A stretch of DNA of 64,000 bases from Nitrosospira sp. Is2 (lineage in GTDB: Bacteria > Pseudomonadota > Gammaproteobacteria > Burkholderiales > Nitrosomonadaceae). Position numbers and translations under genes: made by a program. Below, piece by piece: positions 55,500 through 64,000 of the stretch; position 1 is the stretch's first letter, and each line of letters opens with the position of its first letter. The notes below the pieces were generated by a model, which saw nothing but the letters and a program-made list of their open reading frames with translations, was not told the DNA's origin and ran no database searches. Where the stretch lies: assembly GCF_033095785.1 (NCBI RefSeq), contig NZ_CP137134.1:620001-684000 (forward strand). Direction: 5' to 3'.

Positions 55500-55522
55500 A
55501 AAAAAGGGCTGCAGACAGCCCC
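55500..55522 (-). terminator. Terminator downstream of rplI
   Basis: On the minus strand GGGCTG-TCTG-CAGCCC is followed by TTTTTTG. It lies between rplI and dnaB, so much of the ribosomal-protein transcription should end before dnaB. Confidence 0.85.
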
Positions 55523-55526
55523 CGAC

Positions 55527-55560
55527 GAATCGCCGAACCCACCTCGCGGGTCGGCGATTC
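55527..55560. repeat. Inverted repeat between rplI and dnaB
   Basis: GAATCGCCGAACCC and GGGTCGGCGATTC, pairing over 13-14 bases around ACCTCGC. It sits just upstream of the terminator and may be part of a bipartite terminator/mRNA end. Confidence 0.7.
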
Positions 55561-55582
55561 CTGCTAGCAGAATGCGAAAGTC

Positions 55583-56038
55583 TCAGGAAGTAGGTTCGCC
55601 CAGCACAGAGACAACGATATGCGCGATTACGTCGCTATGCAACGCGATCGCTACCGGATGGTCTCCAATCTGCTTTAAAGACCCCTGCGGCATACGTATC
55701 ATTGCACGCTCAATCTCAAAGCCCTGAGCTTTAAGTACTTCCTCGATATCGGCGTTGGTAACCGAACCAAACAGCTTGCCGTCCACGCCAGCTTTTCGGG
55801 AAATCTGCACCATGAGGCCCTCCAGCTTGGCCGCGTACGCCTGCGCAGCAGCCAATATTTCCGCCTGGGTTTTTTCCAATTCCGCGCGCCGCGCCTCGAA
55901 CTCGGCGATGGCGGTTGAAGTTGCCCGCCTGGCCTTGCCCTGCGGAATGAGAAAATTTCGTGCATACCCGTTTTTTACTTTGACGACATCGCCCAGCTGA
56001 CCCAGGTTGACCACCTTCTCCATCAGAATGATCTGCAT
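55583..56038 (-). CDS. rplI: 50S ribosomal protein L9
   Basis: 151 aa, with the N-terminal L9 signature MEKVVNLGQLGDVVKVKNGYARNF-type and a central helix and C-terminal domain (GKLFGSVTNADIEEVLKAQG). AAGGAGCGG ribosome-binding site. Normal length. Confidence 0.97.
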   Translation of the reverse strand: MQIILMEKVVNLGQLGDVVKVKNGYARNFLIPQGKARRATSTAIAEFEARRAELEKTQAEILAAAQAYAAKLEGLMVQISRKAGVDGKLFGSVTNADIEEVLKAQGFEIERAMIRMPQGSLKQIGDHPVAIALHSDVIAHIVVSVLGEPTS

Positions 56039-56050
56039 GTTATCCGCTCC

Positions 56051-56335
56051 TTAGTGCAAGTCAGTGTAAGGAAGCAATGCAAGAAAGCGTGCACGCTCCA
56101 CGGCAATACCCAACTGGCGCTGATAACGCGACTTGGTACCGGTAATGCGGGCAGGAATAATCCTGCCATTTTCATTGATGAAATCTTTCAACAAGTCGAC
56201 GTCCTTGTAATCAACCGTCTGGATGCCCTCAGCGGTAAAGCGGCAGAATTTTCTGCGCTTAAACAGCGGACGGCTTGCTTTTTTATCCTTATCCTTGTCC
56301 TTGCCATCTTTACGTTTTGTCGTAAACCGAGCCAT
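56051..56335 (-). CDS. rpsR: 30S ribosomal protein S18
   Basis: 94 aa, basic; has KFCRFTAEGIQTVDYKDVDLLKDFI and GRIIPARITGTKSRYQRQL, the S18 hallmarks. The N-terminus is lysine-rich (KRKDGKDKDKDKKAS), slightly longer than usual. Confidence 0.96.
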   Translation of the reverse strand: MARFTTKRKDGKDKDKDKKASRPLFKRRKFCRFTAEGIQTVDYKDVDLLKDFINENGRIIPARITGTKSRYQRQLGIAVERARFLALLPYTDLH

Positions 56336-56367
56336 GATTTTTCCTGTTTCTCTCGAATATGATTAAA

Positions 56368-56664
56368 TTAAATAAAATCGATTTTGCTCGCATGCAACAC
56401 CAGCTGCAAGCTCATGCGGCTTTTTTTTGCCAGAAAACCGGCGACCTTCACCATGGTTCCAGGTGTGATCGCCGCCACGGTCTCTAACGATTGCGCCAGC
56501 GCCACGACGGGAATTTCGCATTCCACCTTGCGCGGCTTACCCGCCTCAATTTGACGTGAGGCGTGGCCGATCTTGAATTCCGTCACCGCTATCCCCGCTG
56601 GTGTATAGCGCAAGCTGCCAGTTTCGATGACCCTGCCGCAAATGACCGTCTGGTTACAGTGCAA
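56368..56664 (-). CDS. priB: Primosomal replication protein N
   Basis: A 98-aa single-strand DNA-binding OB-fold protein that helps restart replication. Sequence: QTVICGRVIETGSLRYTPAGI, then SLQLVLHASKIDFI at the end. It starts at TTG 56664, as no ATG fits; 11 bases after rpsF. The position between rpsF and rpsR is typical of beta/gammaproteobacteria. Confidence 0.93.
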   Translation of the reverse strand: MHCNQTVICGRVIETGSLRYTPAGIAVTEFKIGHASRQIEAGKPRKVECEIPVVALAQSLETVAAITPGTMVKVAGFLAKKSRMSLQLVLHASKIDFI

Positions 56665-56675
56665 TTAGTGCCGGA

Positions 56676-57053
56676 CTATGTCGCGAGCGTGGTCTCTTTG
56701 GCGTCCTCCGCAGGAGCGGCGGCCGGCCTCGGCTTTTCTTCGCGCATCATGGGCGAGGGTGCTGTGATCGGCCCATCCATCTTAATCGTAAGATGACGCA
56801 GTATCGCGTCGTTGAACTTGAATGAATGATCCAGTTCGTCCAGCGTTTCCTGATCGCATTCGATATTCATCAGCACATAATGCGCTTTATGAACCTTCTG
56901 GATCAGGTAGCTGAGCTGGCGGCGTCCCCAGTCTTCGAGGCGATGAACGCTGCCATTTCTGGCGATGACGATGCCGCGGTATCGCTCGACCATCGCGGGC
57001 ACCTGCTCGCTCTGGTCGGGATGAACAATGAAAACGATTTCATAATGGCGCAT
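56676..57053 (-). CDS. rpsF: 30S ribosomal protein S6
   Basis: 125 aa, with MRHYEIVFIVHPDQSEQVPAMVERY and GRRQLSYLIQKVHKAHYVLMNIECDQETL, as in S6, followed by an acidic/Ala tail. AAGGAGAA ribosome-binding site. First gene of the operon. Confidence 0.97.
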   Translation of the reverse strand: MRHYEIVFIVHPDQSEQVPAMVERYRGIVIARNGSVHRLEDWGRRQLSYLIQKVHKAHYVLMNIECDQETLDELDHSFKFNDAILRHLTIKMDGPITAPSPMMREEKPRPAAAPAEDAKETTLAT

Positions 57054-57315
57054 ATATTCTCCTTACGGGAAAAGCCTCCCGTCATGCGGGAACGGTGAGG
57101 CAAGGGTTAAACCCAGGCCCAGCATTGGCCGCTCATTCTCAGCTTGGCGGTACGACCCGACATTTAGTCGGCCGCGTCACCTTTTGCTTTTCGAGTGAGC
57201 TTACTGCAACTACCGGATTAGGTTGAAGAGGCGGGTACTATACTGAACCAGCAAGGAAATATCAATCGAAAAGCGCTTGCATGAAGGCCAGGCTGCACGA
57301 TAAAAGGGAAATCTA

Positions 57316-58056
57316 TCAACCCTTGCTGCGCTGTCGGCGCGTCTCAAACAAACAGATGCCAGCGCTGACCGAAACGTTGAGGCTCTCCACGCTACCCAGC
57401 ATGGGGATGGAAACAAGCCGGTCACAAGTTTCCCGCGTCAGGCGCCGCATCCCTTTCCCTTCGGCGCCCAGAACCCACGCGATGGGCCCATCCAGCTCGA
57501 CAGTATTGAGGTCGCTGTCCACGTCAGCCGTGGCGCCGACTATCGAAATACCGCGCTGCTTCAATCCCCGCAACGTACGCGCAAGATTGGTAACGGAAAT
57601 ATAGGGAACGGCATCCGCTGCTCCGCTCGCGACCTTAAATACCGTGGCCGTTAGCCCGACCGCACGATCCTTGGGCGCGATCACCGCGTGGACACCAAAC
57701 GCGTCCGAAACGCGCAGGCAGGCACCCAGATTATGCGGGTCCTGTATCCCGTCGAGCACCAGCAGAAGCGCGGGCTCAGCAAGCGTATCGAGCACGTCTT
57801 CGACATCGATGTGGCTGCGCGTGGGGTCTATCGACGCTGCTACACCCTGATGGCGGACGCCTTGGGCCATTCCTGCCAGTCTGCTGCTATCGCACGATAT
57901 TAGTTTGATGCCGCTATTCTCGGCGAGCAGCGCCAGATCGCGAGCGCGCGGGTCGCGCCGACTACTGTCAAGAAAAATTTCCTTGACGCTGGCGGGATTC
58001 TGCCGCACCCGGCTCGTAATCGCGTGGAAACCGAACATCAGACGATTGGTGGACAT
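57316..58056 (-). CDS. rlmB: 23S rRNA (guanosine-2'-O-)-methyltransferase RlmB
   Basis: A 246-aa SpoU/TrmH-family (SPOUT) enzyme methylating G2251 of 23S rRNA. It has an N-terminal substrate-binding domain, then the trefoil-knot signatures LDGIQDPHNLGACLRVSDAFGVHAVI and WVLGAEGKGMRRLTRETCDRLVSIPM and SLNVSVSAGICLFE. It is located just upstream of the rpsF operon, in the same direction, with rnr before it. Confidence 0.95.
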   Translation of the reverse strand: MSTNRLMFGFHAITSRVRQNPASVKEIFLDSSRRDPRARDLALLAENSGIKLISCDSSRLAGMAQGVRHQGVAASIDPTRSHIDVEDVLDTLAEPALLLVLDGIQDPHNLGACLRVSDAFGVHAVIAPKDRAVGLTATVFKVASGAADAVPYISVTNLARTLRGLKQRGISIVGATADVDSDLNTVELDGPIAWVLGAEGKGMRRLTRETCDRLVSIPMLGSVESLNVSVSAGICLFETRRQRSKG

Positions 58057-58135
58057 CGGCGAACTGGGTCATTAAAGATTAGTAGCGGACGAGCGCAAGC
58101 TTCTGTTCATGGCCGCAAAGCGGCTCGATTTAAGC

Positions 58136-60313
58136 TCATGAATCGCAATTGTTAGTCAAAACAAAATCAATCTTGCTCGTTTCCAGATCCACCCTTGCCA
58201 CTTCGACTCTAAGCCGGTCCCCAAGGCGGTAGCGCTTGCCGGTGCGCTCTCCCAGCAACATGTGCTTACCGGGATCGAAATGAAAATAATCGCTGGGCAA
58301 CTCTGAAATATGCACCAACCCTTCCACATAAATGCCGTCAAGCGCTACGAAAAGCCCGAAGCCAGTGACCCCGCTGATGACGCCATCAAAACATTCGCCG
58401 ACTTTATCCTGCATGTAAAAACACTTGAGCCATGACTCCACATCGCGGCTGGCATCATCGGCGCGCCGCTCGGTTAGCGAGCAATGCTCGCCCAATTCAT
58501 GCCAGTTGCCGGGAGTATAGACAGTTCCGTTCAGCACTGCCTTGATGGCACGATGCACCAGGAGGTCGGGATAACGCCGGATCGGCGATGTGAAGTGGGT
58601 ATAGGATTCATAGGCGAGCCCAAAGTGACCTACGTTATCCGGACTGTAAACCGCTTGACGTAACGACCGCAGCATTACTGTTTGCAAGAGCTGCGCATCG
58701 GGCCTGTCCTTGATCTTGGTTAAAGTTTTTGCATAATCCTTGGCCTGGGGTTCGTCGCCACCCCTCAGCTGCACCCCGAATTCCTTAAGAAAGTCGCGCA
58801 GGGCCACCAGCTTTTCCGGTGTGGGACCTTCATGGATGCGGTAGAGGGTCGGCTGTTTGTGCTTTTGCAAAAAATCGGAAGCGCATACGTTTGCCGCGAG
58901 CATGCATTCTTCAATCAGACGATGGGCATCGTTGCGCTTTACCGGGAGAATGCGCTCGATTTTACCTTGGTCATTAAAAACCATCTGAGTTTCGATGGTT
59001 TCAAAATCGATTGCGCCCCGCTTCCCGCGCGCCTTCAGTAATATCTTGAATAGCTTATGGAGTAACTGAATATGGGGCAGGAGCTTATTATGCTGCGTGG
59101 CATCCTCCCCCTTGGGATCTTCCAGCATCGCCGCCACTTTGGTATAGGTAAGCCGCGCGTGGGAAAACATTACCGCCGGATAAAAACGATACCCACCGAA
59201 GTCGCCAAGGGGGTCGATATTCATCTCACACACCATGCATAAACGCTCAACTTGCGGGTTAAGGGAACATAAGCCGTTCGAAAGCACTTCCGGCAGCATC
59301 GGGATAACACGTCGCGGGAAGTAAACCGAATTCCCACGATTGAACGCTTCCTGATCGAGCGCGTCGCGTGTTTGCACATAATGACTGACATCCGCGATCG
59401 CGACGTACAACTTATATCCCTTTCCGTCGCGTTCGCAATACACTGCGTCGTCAAAGTCGCGAGCAGTTTCACCGTCGATAGTGACCAGAGGCAGATGGCG
59501 AAGATCCTCTCGACCTGTCAACTCACCTTCCGTGACCTTGTGGGGAAATTTGTCGGAAAGCTTTTTGACCTGGGTGGGAAACTGGTAAGGCAGATCGTAT
59601 TTACGCACCGCAATTTCGATCTCCATTCCGGGAGCCGTATACTCACCCAGGACCTCGACAATACGACCGATGGGTTGAGCATGTTTGCTGGGCTGCTGGA
59701 TGATTTCGACAATCACTACCTGACCTGCCTTGGCTCCCGTAGATTCTTCCGGAGGTATCAGAATATCCTGACTGATACGCTTATTCTCCGCCTCCACGAA
59801 CAAAATGCCGTGATCGGCGTGCAATCGCCCGACCAATTGCGTCACCGCGCGCTCGAGCACCTCCACAATGGCGGCTTCCCTGCGTCCTCGCCGGTCTACG
59901 CCAATCTCGCGCACCATAACCCGGTCCCCGTGCAGCGCCTTATGCATTTCTTTCGCACTTAAAAACAAATCCGGACTCGCATCATCGGGTATCAGGAAGC
60001 CAAAACCATCTGCGTGACCCTGTACCCTTCCCTTGATAAGATCGAGCTTCTCGACAACGCAGATGTCTCCCTTGCGGTTACGCATGATCTGACCCTCGCG
60101 TAACATTGCGGAAACCCGGCGACCGAATATTTCTTCTTCTTCCTCGATAATTTCGAGAAGGCTGCGCAACGCTTTTTCATTTACCGGAACACCCTGCTCT
60201 TCCAGGATTTGCAGCATGAACTCGCGACTCGGCAACGCGTGTCCATAGCGCTCTTTCTCCCGTTGAAGATGAGGGTCCAGCGCACGAAGGTTGCGTCTTT
60301 TCTTGATTGACAA
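58136..60313 (-). CDS. rnr: Ribonuclease R
   Basis: A 725-aa 3'-5' exoribonuclease degrading structured RNA. It has an N-terminal winged-helix/CSD region, an RNB catalytic domain with DGETARDFDDAVYCERDG (metal Asp residues) and PYADVSHYV-like AIADVSHYVQTRDALDQEAFNRGNSVYFP, and a C-terminal S1 domain (GVISGVTGFGLFVALDGIYVEGL). It starts at TTG 60313. It shares a divergent upstream region with tRNA-Leu. Confidence 0.95.
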   Translation of the reverse strand: MSIKKRRNLRALDPHLQREKERYGHALPSREFMLQILEEQGVPVNEKALRSLLEIIEEEEEIFGRRVSAMLREGQIMRNRKGDICVVEKLDLIKGRVQGHADGFGFLIPDDASPDLFLSAKEMHKALHGDRVMVREIGVDRRGRREAAIVEVLERAVTQLVGRLHADHGILFVEAENKRISQDILIPPEESTGAKAGQVVIVEIIQQPSKHAQPIGRIVEVLGEYTAPGMEIEIAVRKYDLPYQFPTQVKKLSDKFPHKVTEGELTGREDLRHLPLVTIDGETARDFDDAVYCERDGKGYKLYVAIADVSHYVQTRDALDQEAFNRGNSVYFPRRVIPMLPEVLSNGLCSLNPQVERLCMVCEMNIDPLGDFGGYRFYPAVMFSHARLTYTKVAAMLEDPKGEDATQHNKLLPHIQLLHKLFKILLKARGKRGAIDFETIETQMVFNDQGKIERILPVKRNDAHRLIEECMLAANVCASDFLQKHKQPTLYRIHEGPTPEKLVALRDFLKEFGVQLRGGDEPQAKDYAKTLTKIKDRPDAQLLQTVMLRSLRQAVYSPDNVGHFGLAYESYTHFTSPIRRYPDLLVHRAIKAVLNGTVYTPGNWHELGEHCSLTERRADDASRDVESWLKCFYMQDKVGECFDGVISGVTGFGLFVALDGIYVEGLVHISELPSDYFHFDPGKHMLLGERTGKRYRLGDRLRVEVARVDLETSKIDFVLTNNCDS

Positions 60314-60384
60314 AGCAATGGTTTCCTATAAAATTGCGCGTCTGTCCGTGCCTCTGTCCCTCTAGCCGGACAGGTGGAAGCATT

Positions 60385-60471
60385 GCCCAGATGGCGGAAT
60401 TGGTAGACGCACTAGGTTCAGGTCCTAGCGGTGGCAACACTGTGGAGGTTCGAGTCCTCTTCTGGGCACCA
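60385..60471 (+). tRNA. tRNA-Leu (anticodon CAG)
   Basis: 87 nt with encoded CCA, class II. The acceptor is GCCCAGA/TCTGGGC. The anticodon stem CTAGG/CCTAG encloses TTCAGGT, a long variable arm is present and the T-loop is TTCGAGT. It reads CUG. Divergent from rnr. Confidence 0.97.
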
Positions 60472-61430
60472 TTCGTTATTTCCCGTCAAATCGCAGCGTC
60501 CATCATTCTGGTTAATTAAATCTGCACAGTTTTCGGCAGTTGGACCGCGCGCACCGATCTAATAACCGGATTATAACAGGCGGCACGGGCGTTCCCGTTC
60601 GAAACACTAAAGGCGACGCGAGTTGTATTTCAAAAAGCTGCCGAGATCGCACACGCGCGGACACGAATGCATCGTTGTCATTCAGTTCAAAAGGCTGCTC
60701 TCAGGGGAAACGACGCCAAAAAGAAGGATTAATCTCCTGAATCAGCCACAGTTACCACTCGCGGTCGCTCGTGTAATAGCTAGCTGTAAAATCTTACAGC
60801 TATTCGTAAAACCCAATCCGTTGTCTTATAACGCACTCTTTCACGTAAATCAACGATATTGCGGTTGAAACGGCTCTACGTGTATGCGCCCTCACACAGG
60901 AAATGAAATATTAATTTTTTTCGCCTCGTGGCGACGTAGATTCTGAGCCGAAATAAGAATTTTAAAATTTCGAACGTTGGTAATTTCCCTTTCCCGGCAA
61001 GCTTGGGTTTGAGCTGCGAAACATGCTGACAGTCTTTTTATACTTAAGGAAGGCAACGTCTTTTCAGAAGGTCATAGTGAAAATAAAGCGCGGCAAATTA
61101 CTGCCGTTAAAGCCTCAACCTATACGATAGTTTTTGGTTGCAATAGTAACGGCAGAGAGAATTTTTCACGTTCTTTATAAAGGAGTAATGCGATAAACCT
61201 GCTGCTTCCACACTTTTGGATAAGCGAAATTGTTTCCCTGCCCGGCGGTTGTGCGTCCGTCTATGGCAGGTTAATAAATCCGCCGCTGTAAGCTTCACCT
61301 TAAACAATCACAATCGCTCCTCAGAAGAAAATCTACCGGAATGGATCAGACGGCCTGAATTCAGTGCGGTTTTAAAGGAAGCGATTTCAAAATTTCTTAA
61401 TTTCAATTAAAGTTATTTTAGCTCATCCAA
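60472..61430. other. Long intergenic region after tRNA-Leu
   Basis: About 960 bases, AT-rich near 60900-61000, with no convincing gene. Frames 60540-60740, 61107-61307 and 61216-61410 lack ribosome-binding sites and family signals. Should hold the promoter of the acyltransferase gene. Confidence 0.5.
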
Positions 61431-62216
61431 ATGAATGACATTGTGGCTGCCTTCCATGAATACTTCGAAGTGATCCCTGCCAATAGCAAGGAATTGCAGC
61501 ATGAAGTATTCCGTTTGCGATATCAGGTGTTATGTCTCGAGCAGCGTGTGCCAGGATTCGACGCCTCGCGCTATCCGGACCAGTGCGAACGCGATATTTA
61601 TGACGACCATTCATCTCATGTGCTTCTTCTGCACCGCCCATCTGGCGGTTTTGTAGGTACAGCACGACTGATACTTTCAGATCCGGCTCATCCGAAAAAA
61701 TTATTGCCACTCGAACTGCATACCCAGCTTGATCCGCTACTCTTTGATCTCAGCACCTTGCCTCGACAGCATACAGCTGAAGTATCACGCTTACTAATCA
61801 TGCGGCGGTTCCGTCAGCGGCGGGAAGACAACGGAAATTTTGAACGGAAAATCGTTGTTGAAGAAAGCGGAATCAGGAAACTCCGGCGTTTCCCCCATCC
61901 CATGCTGGCGCTTGTGGTTGGCCTCATAAGTATGTCTGCTGAACACAATGTTACCCATTGGGTTTCGATTATGGACCCAGCATTGAATAGGTTATTAGGT
62001 CTCTATGGACTTCAACACGACCCTATCGGACCTATAACGGAACATCACGGACAGCGCCGCCCCTATCATGTAGACGTGATGAGCATGCTTGATCGAATGT
62101 ACGAAACCCACAAACAGATCTGGGAGCTGCTAACCGATTACGGCAGAGTCAGACCTATGGGTGACCCAGCGGCGCCAGGTCCGGCATCCGCTATCCCCGT
62201 CCTTTCAAATCACTGA
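61431..62216 (+). CDS. PEP-CTERM/exosortase-associated acyltransferase
   Basis: A 261-aa GNAT-fold acyltransferase of the type found beside exosortase systems, related to N-acyl amino acid synthases. The N-terminus FEVIPANSKELQHEVFRLRYQVLCLEQRV, GGFVGTARLIL and EVSRLLIMRRFRQRR are characteristic. No signal peptide. The family is tied to exopolysaccharide/PEP-CTERM export; no exosortase gene is in the window. Substrate unknown. Confidence 0.88.
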   Translation: MNDIVAAFHEYFEVIPANSKELQHEVFRLRYQVLCLEQRVPGFDASRYPDQCERDIYDDHSSHVLLLHRPSGGFVGTARLILSDPAHPKKLLPLELHTQLDPLLFDLSTLPRQHTAEVSRLLIMRRFRQRREDNGNFERKIVVEESGIRKLRRFPHPMLALVVGLISMSAEHNVTHWVSIMDPALNRLLGLYGLQHDPIGPITEHHGQRRPYHVDVMSMLDRMYETHKQIWELLTDYGRVRPMGDPAAPGPASAIPVLSNH

Positions 62217-62353
62217 AATGAAAGCGCTGCGCCGACCGATGCGCTGCCCATTCCATCTGACAATCCACGCCTGTCAGCATCTTATCCGCCAGTATCTTAT
62301 CCGCCGCTCTGCCCCATCCCAGGCTTAGTGGTTACCCCGCATGACTATAGATC

Positions 62354-62803
62354 GTGATAATTAAAATAAACGTGGCGCGTGTTGTCCTGTTTGCATACCT
62401 GCTGAGTGCCTCACTATTCGGGGCAGGCTTTGCCAACGCCACGGAATCTTACGAGGTAATAACCAACGCTACCGTTAGTGAGAAAACGCTGCCCAAGACT
62501 TCCCTGCGCGCTATCTTTGGGATGCGGCTTCATACCTGGCCGGACGGCACTGCGATAAGAGTATTTGTGATGCCCGATGATGCTCCACTTCACGCGGCAT
62601 TTTCGAAGGAAAAGCTGAACGTTTTTCCCTATCAGCTTCGCTCGGCATGGGATCGATTGGTATTTTCCGGTACGGGCCAAGCGCCCGAGACAGTTCATTC
62701 ACCAGAAGAAATGCTAGCCAAGGTGGCGAGTACGCCTGGAGCGATCGGTTATTTAACTAAATCCAGGATGGATGGTAGAGTCAATGTACTCCAGATCAAA
62801 TAA
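62354..62803 (+). CDS. Exported phosphate-binding-protein-like protein
   Basis: A 149-aa protein, starting at GTG 62354, with a signal peptide (VARVVLFAYLLSASLFGAGFANA-T). The mature domain resembles a single lobe of the PstS-type periplasmic binding fold: TSLRAIFGMRLHTWPDGTAI and GAIGYLTKSRMDGRVNVL. It overlaps the next gene by 20 bases, so the pair is probably one operon. A substrate or receptor role for the adjacent porin-like protein is inference. Confidence 0.78.
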   Translation: MIIKINVARVVLFAYLLSASLFGAGFANATESYEVITNATVSEKTLPKTSLRAIFGMRLHTWPDGTAIRVFVMPDDAPLHAAFSKEKLNVFPYQLRSAWDRLVFSGTGQAPETVHSPEEMLAKVASTPGAIGYLTKSRMDGRVNVLQIK

Positions 62804-64000
62804 CCCCATTCGCCACCACGTGACATGGGCTATCAGATTGATAGTCCTGCCGGCCTTACTATGGGGTTGCCCTGCCCAAGCGGACAAGCTGCCTGAACTG
62901 CCGAAGCTATCAGAAATAAAGTTGCCTAAGCTGCCCAAGCTGCCCGAGATGCCACCGCTGCCTCACAACCTGCAAATACATGGCTTTGCAAGCCAGGGGT
63001 GGCTAATGAGTTCAGGCAACAATAATGTGTTTGGAAAAAGCTCATCCGATAGCGGCAGCTTCGACTTCCGGGAACTGGGCCTGAATGCTTCCATGCGGCC
63101 GCTGACCAATCTCCAGTTTTCCGCGCAGATGATGTCACGCACAGCAGGGGAAGGCAGTCCCGGCAACATTCGGCTGGATTATGGGTTCATTGACTATACG
63201 TATTTCACGGGCGAAACCAGTAAATTGGGAATACGTCTGGGCAGAATGAAGACCCCTCTTGGCTTATATAATGATACTCGCGACGTCGCGTTTACGCGCC
63301 CTAGCATTCTTTTGCCCCAGTCCATCTACTTCGATCGCACTCGCAAGCTTGCGCTTGCCGCGGACGGGGTGCACCTGTACGGCGAATACCGTACCGATTT
63401 GGGAGACATCTCGTTCCAGGCCGGGGTAGTACGTCCATTGGTCCGGGGCGCGGAAACAGAAGTGGCCTTGCTCGGTGAAACCTGGGCTCGCTTACCAGGG
63501 CACTTTACGCCGAACGTGCTGTATACCAGTCGCGTAATGTACGAACTCGATGAGGGAAGAATTCGCCTTGCATTCAGCGCGTCACAGCTGAACATTAATT
63601 ACAGCCCCGAAATCGGGAAAGCTGATCTTAGCGCGGGTTCTTTTCAATTCACGCCGCTGATCTTCTCGGCCCAGTATAACGCGGAGCGCTGGAGCCTCAC
63701 ATCCGAATATGCAATCCGCCACCTCGAATTCAAGAATTTCACCAATTCCTTGGTTAAGTCCAGTGGGTTGCTAGATACCCTGAATTACACCGGAGAGAGT
63801 TACTATTTCCAGGGGGTCTATCGCTTTACCCCCGCTTGGGAAGCTTTCGCTCGGTATGATGTTTACTATGCAAACAGGGACGACCGTAGCGGAAAAAAAT
63901 GGGCCGCCACGACTGGTGCTGCCGGGCATAGCCGCTTCGCGAAGGATATCGCAGTGGGTATCCGCTGGAATGTTACCCCGCAGTTCATGCTGCGCGCGGA
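62784..64000 (+). CDS. Outer-membrane porin-like protein (partial, runs off window)
   Basis: The frame opens at ATG 62784 within the preceding gene and stays open to the window end (about 405 codons, no stop). It has a signal peptide (VTWAIRLIVLPALLWGCPAQA-D), a short Pro/Leu/Lys repeat stretch (LPELPKLSEIKLPKLPKLPEMPPLP), then alternating beta strands typical of a 14-18 strand barrel (NLQIHGFASQGWLMSSG, LGIRLGRMKTPLGLYNDTRD). I infer a porin or receptor-type beta-barrel. Confidence 0.82.
   Translation, partial: MYSRSNNPIRHHVTWAIRLIVLPALLWGCPAQADKLPELPKLSEIKLPKLPKLPEMPPLPHNLQIHGFASQGWLMSSGNNNVFGKSSSDSGSFDFRELGLNASMRPLTNLQFSAQMMSRTAGEGSPGNIRLDYGFIDYTYFTGETSKLGIRLGRMKTPLGLYNDTRDVAFTRPSILLPQSIYFDRTRKLALAADGVHLYGEYRTDLGDISFQAGVVRPLVRGAETEVALLGETWARLPGHFTPNVLYTSRVMYELDEGRIRLAFSASQLNINYSPEIGKADLSAGSFQFTPLIFSAQYNAERWSLTSEYAIRHLEFKNFTNSLVKSSGLLDTLNYTGESYYFQGVYRFTPAWEAFARYDVYYANRDDRSGKKWAATTGAAGHSRFAKDIAVGIRWNVTPQFMLRA

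Overview
The window looks like chromosomal DNA of a betaproteobacterium, most probably a Nitrosospira-like ammonia oxidiser (Nitrosomonadaceae). The pointers are the gene content and order: a fused mnmC, rpsF-priB-rpsR-rplI-dnaB on one strand, rlmB-rnr, and an acyltransferase of the kind that accompanies exosortase/PEP-CTERM systems. None of these fixes the genus, and no amo, hao or rRNA gene is present, so the assignment is an inference.

Layout. 1-5.4 kb: host genes (terC-like, mnmC, a PhoD-like phosphatase and a possible permuted papain-fold hydrolase). 5.4-10.3 kb: a fast-evolving stretch with a small hypothetical gene, a chimeric duplication, a secreted repeat protein, a Lys/Asp/His-repeat protein with a clear terminator, two palindromes and tRNA-Arg(ACG). 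10.5-14.8 kb: a minus-strand galactose operon (GH2 glycosidase, galT, galK) ending in a frameshifted, truncated alcohol dehydrogenase remnant. 14.98-18.15 kb: remains of an old integrative element (att-like site and dead integrase start), now carrying a cyclic-nucleotide-binding/patatin protein.

18.15-47.9 kb is a genomic island of about 29.8 kb. A 17-bp direct repeat (18147 and 47888) bounds it, and the right copy lies in the 3' end of tRNA-Ser(GCT). The integrase sits at the left end. The AlpA-type regulator, zinc-ribbon protein and primase/DUF3987 replication protein sit at the right end, so they become neighbours of the integrase if the element circularises, as in P4-like satellites. The cargo includes an M15 peptidase, secreted and membrane proteins with internal repeats, a four-blade hemopexin-repeat protein, decayed IS3 elements and a compact putative RiPP (modified peptide) locus at 29.9-37.0 kb.

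The RiPP locus is the most interesting part. On the plus strand a promoter drives a 103-aa precursor-like peptide, then a long stem-loop, then a JmjC/cupin-type Fe(II)/2-oxoglutarate hydroxylase, then a full-length LanB-type dehydratase. Convergent to it, on the minus strand, is a 140-aa protein with a Cys-rich C-terminus followed by two uncharacterised proteins. There is no recognisable LanC cyclase, no dedicated transporter and no protease, so the product is not a textbook lanthipeptide.

48-64 kb returns to host backbone: lysC, a small HTH regulator, a radical SAM protein, queD, bcp, phoH, the ribosomal/replication operon, rlmB, rnr, tRNA-Leu(CAG), the exosortase-associated acyltransferase, a PBP-like secreted protein and an outer-membrane porin-like gene that runs off the right edge.
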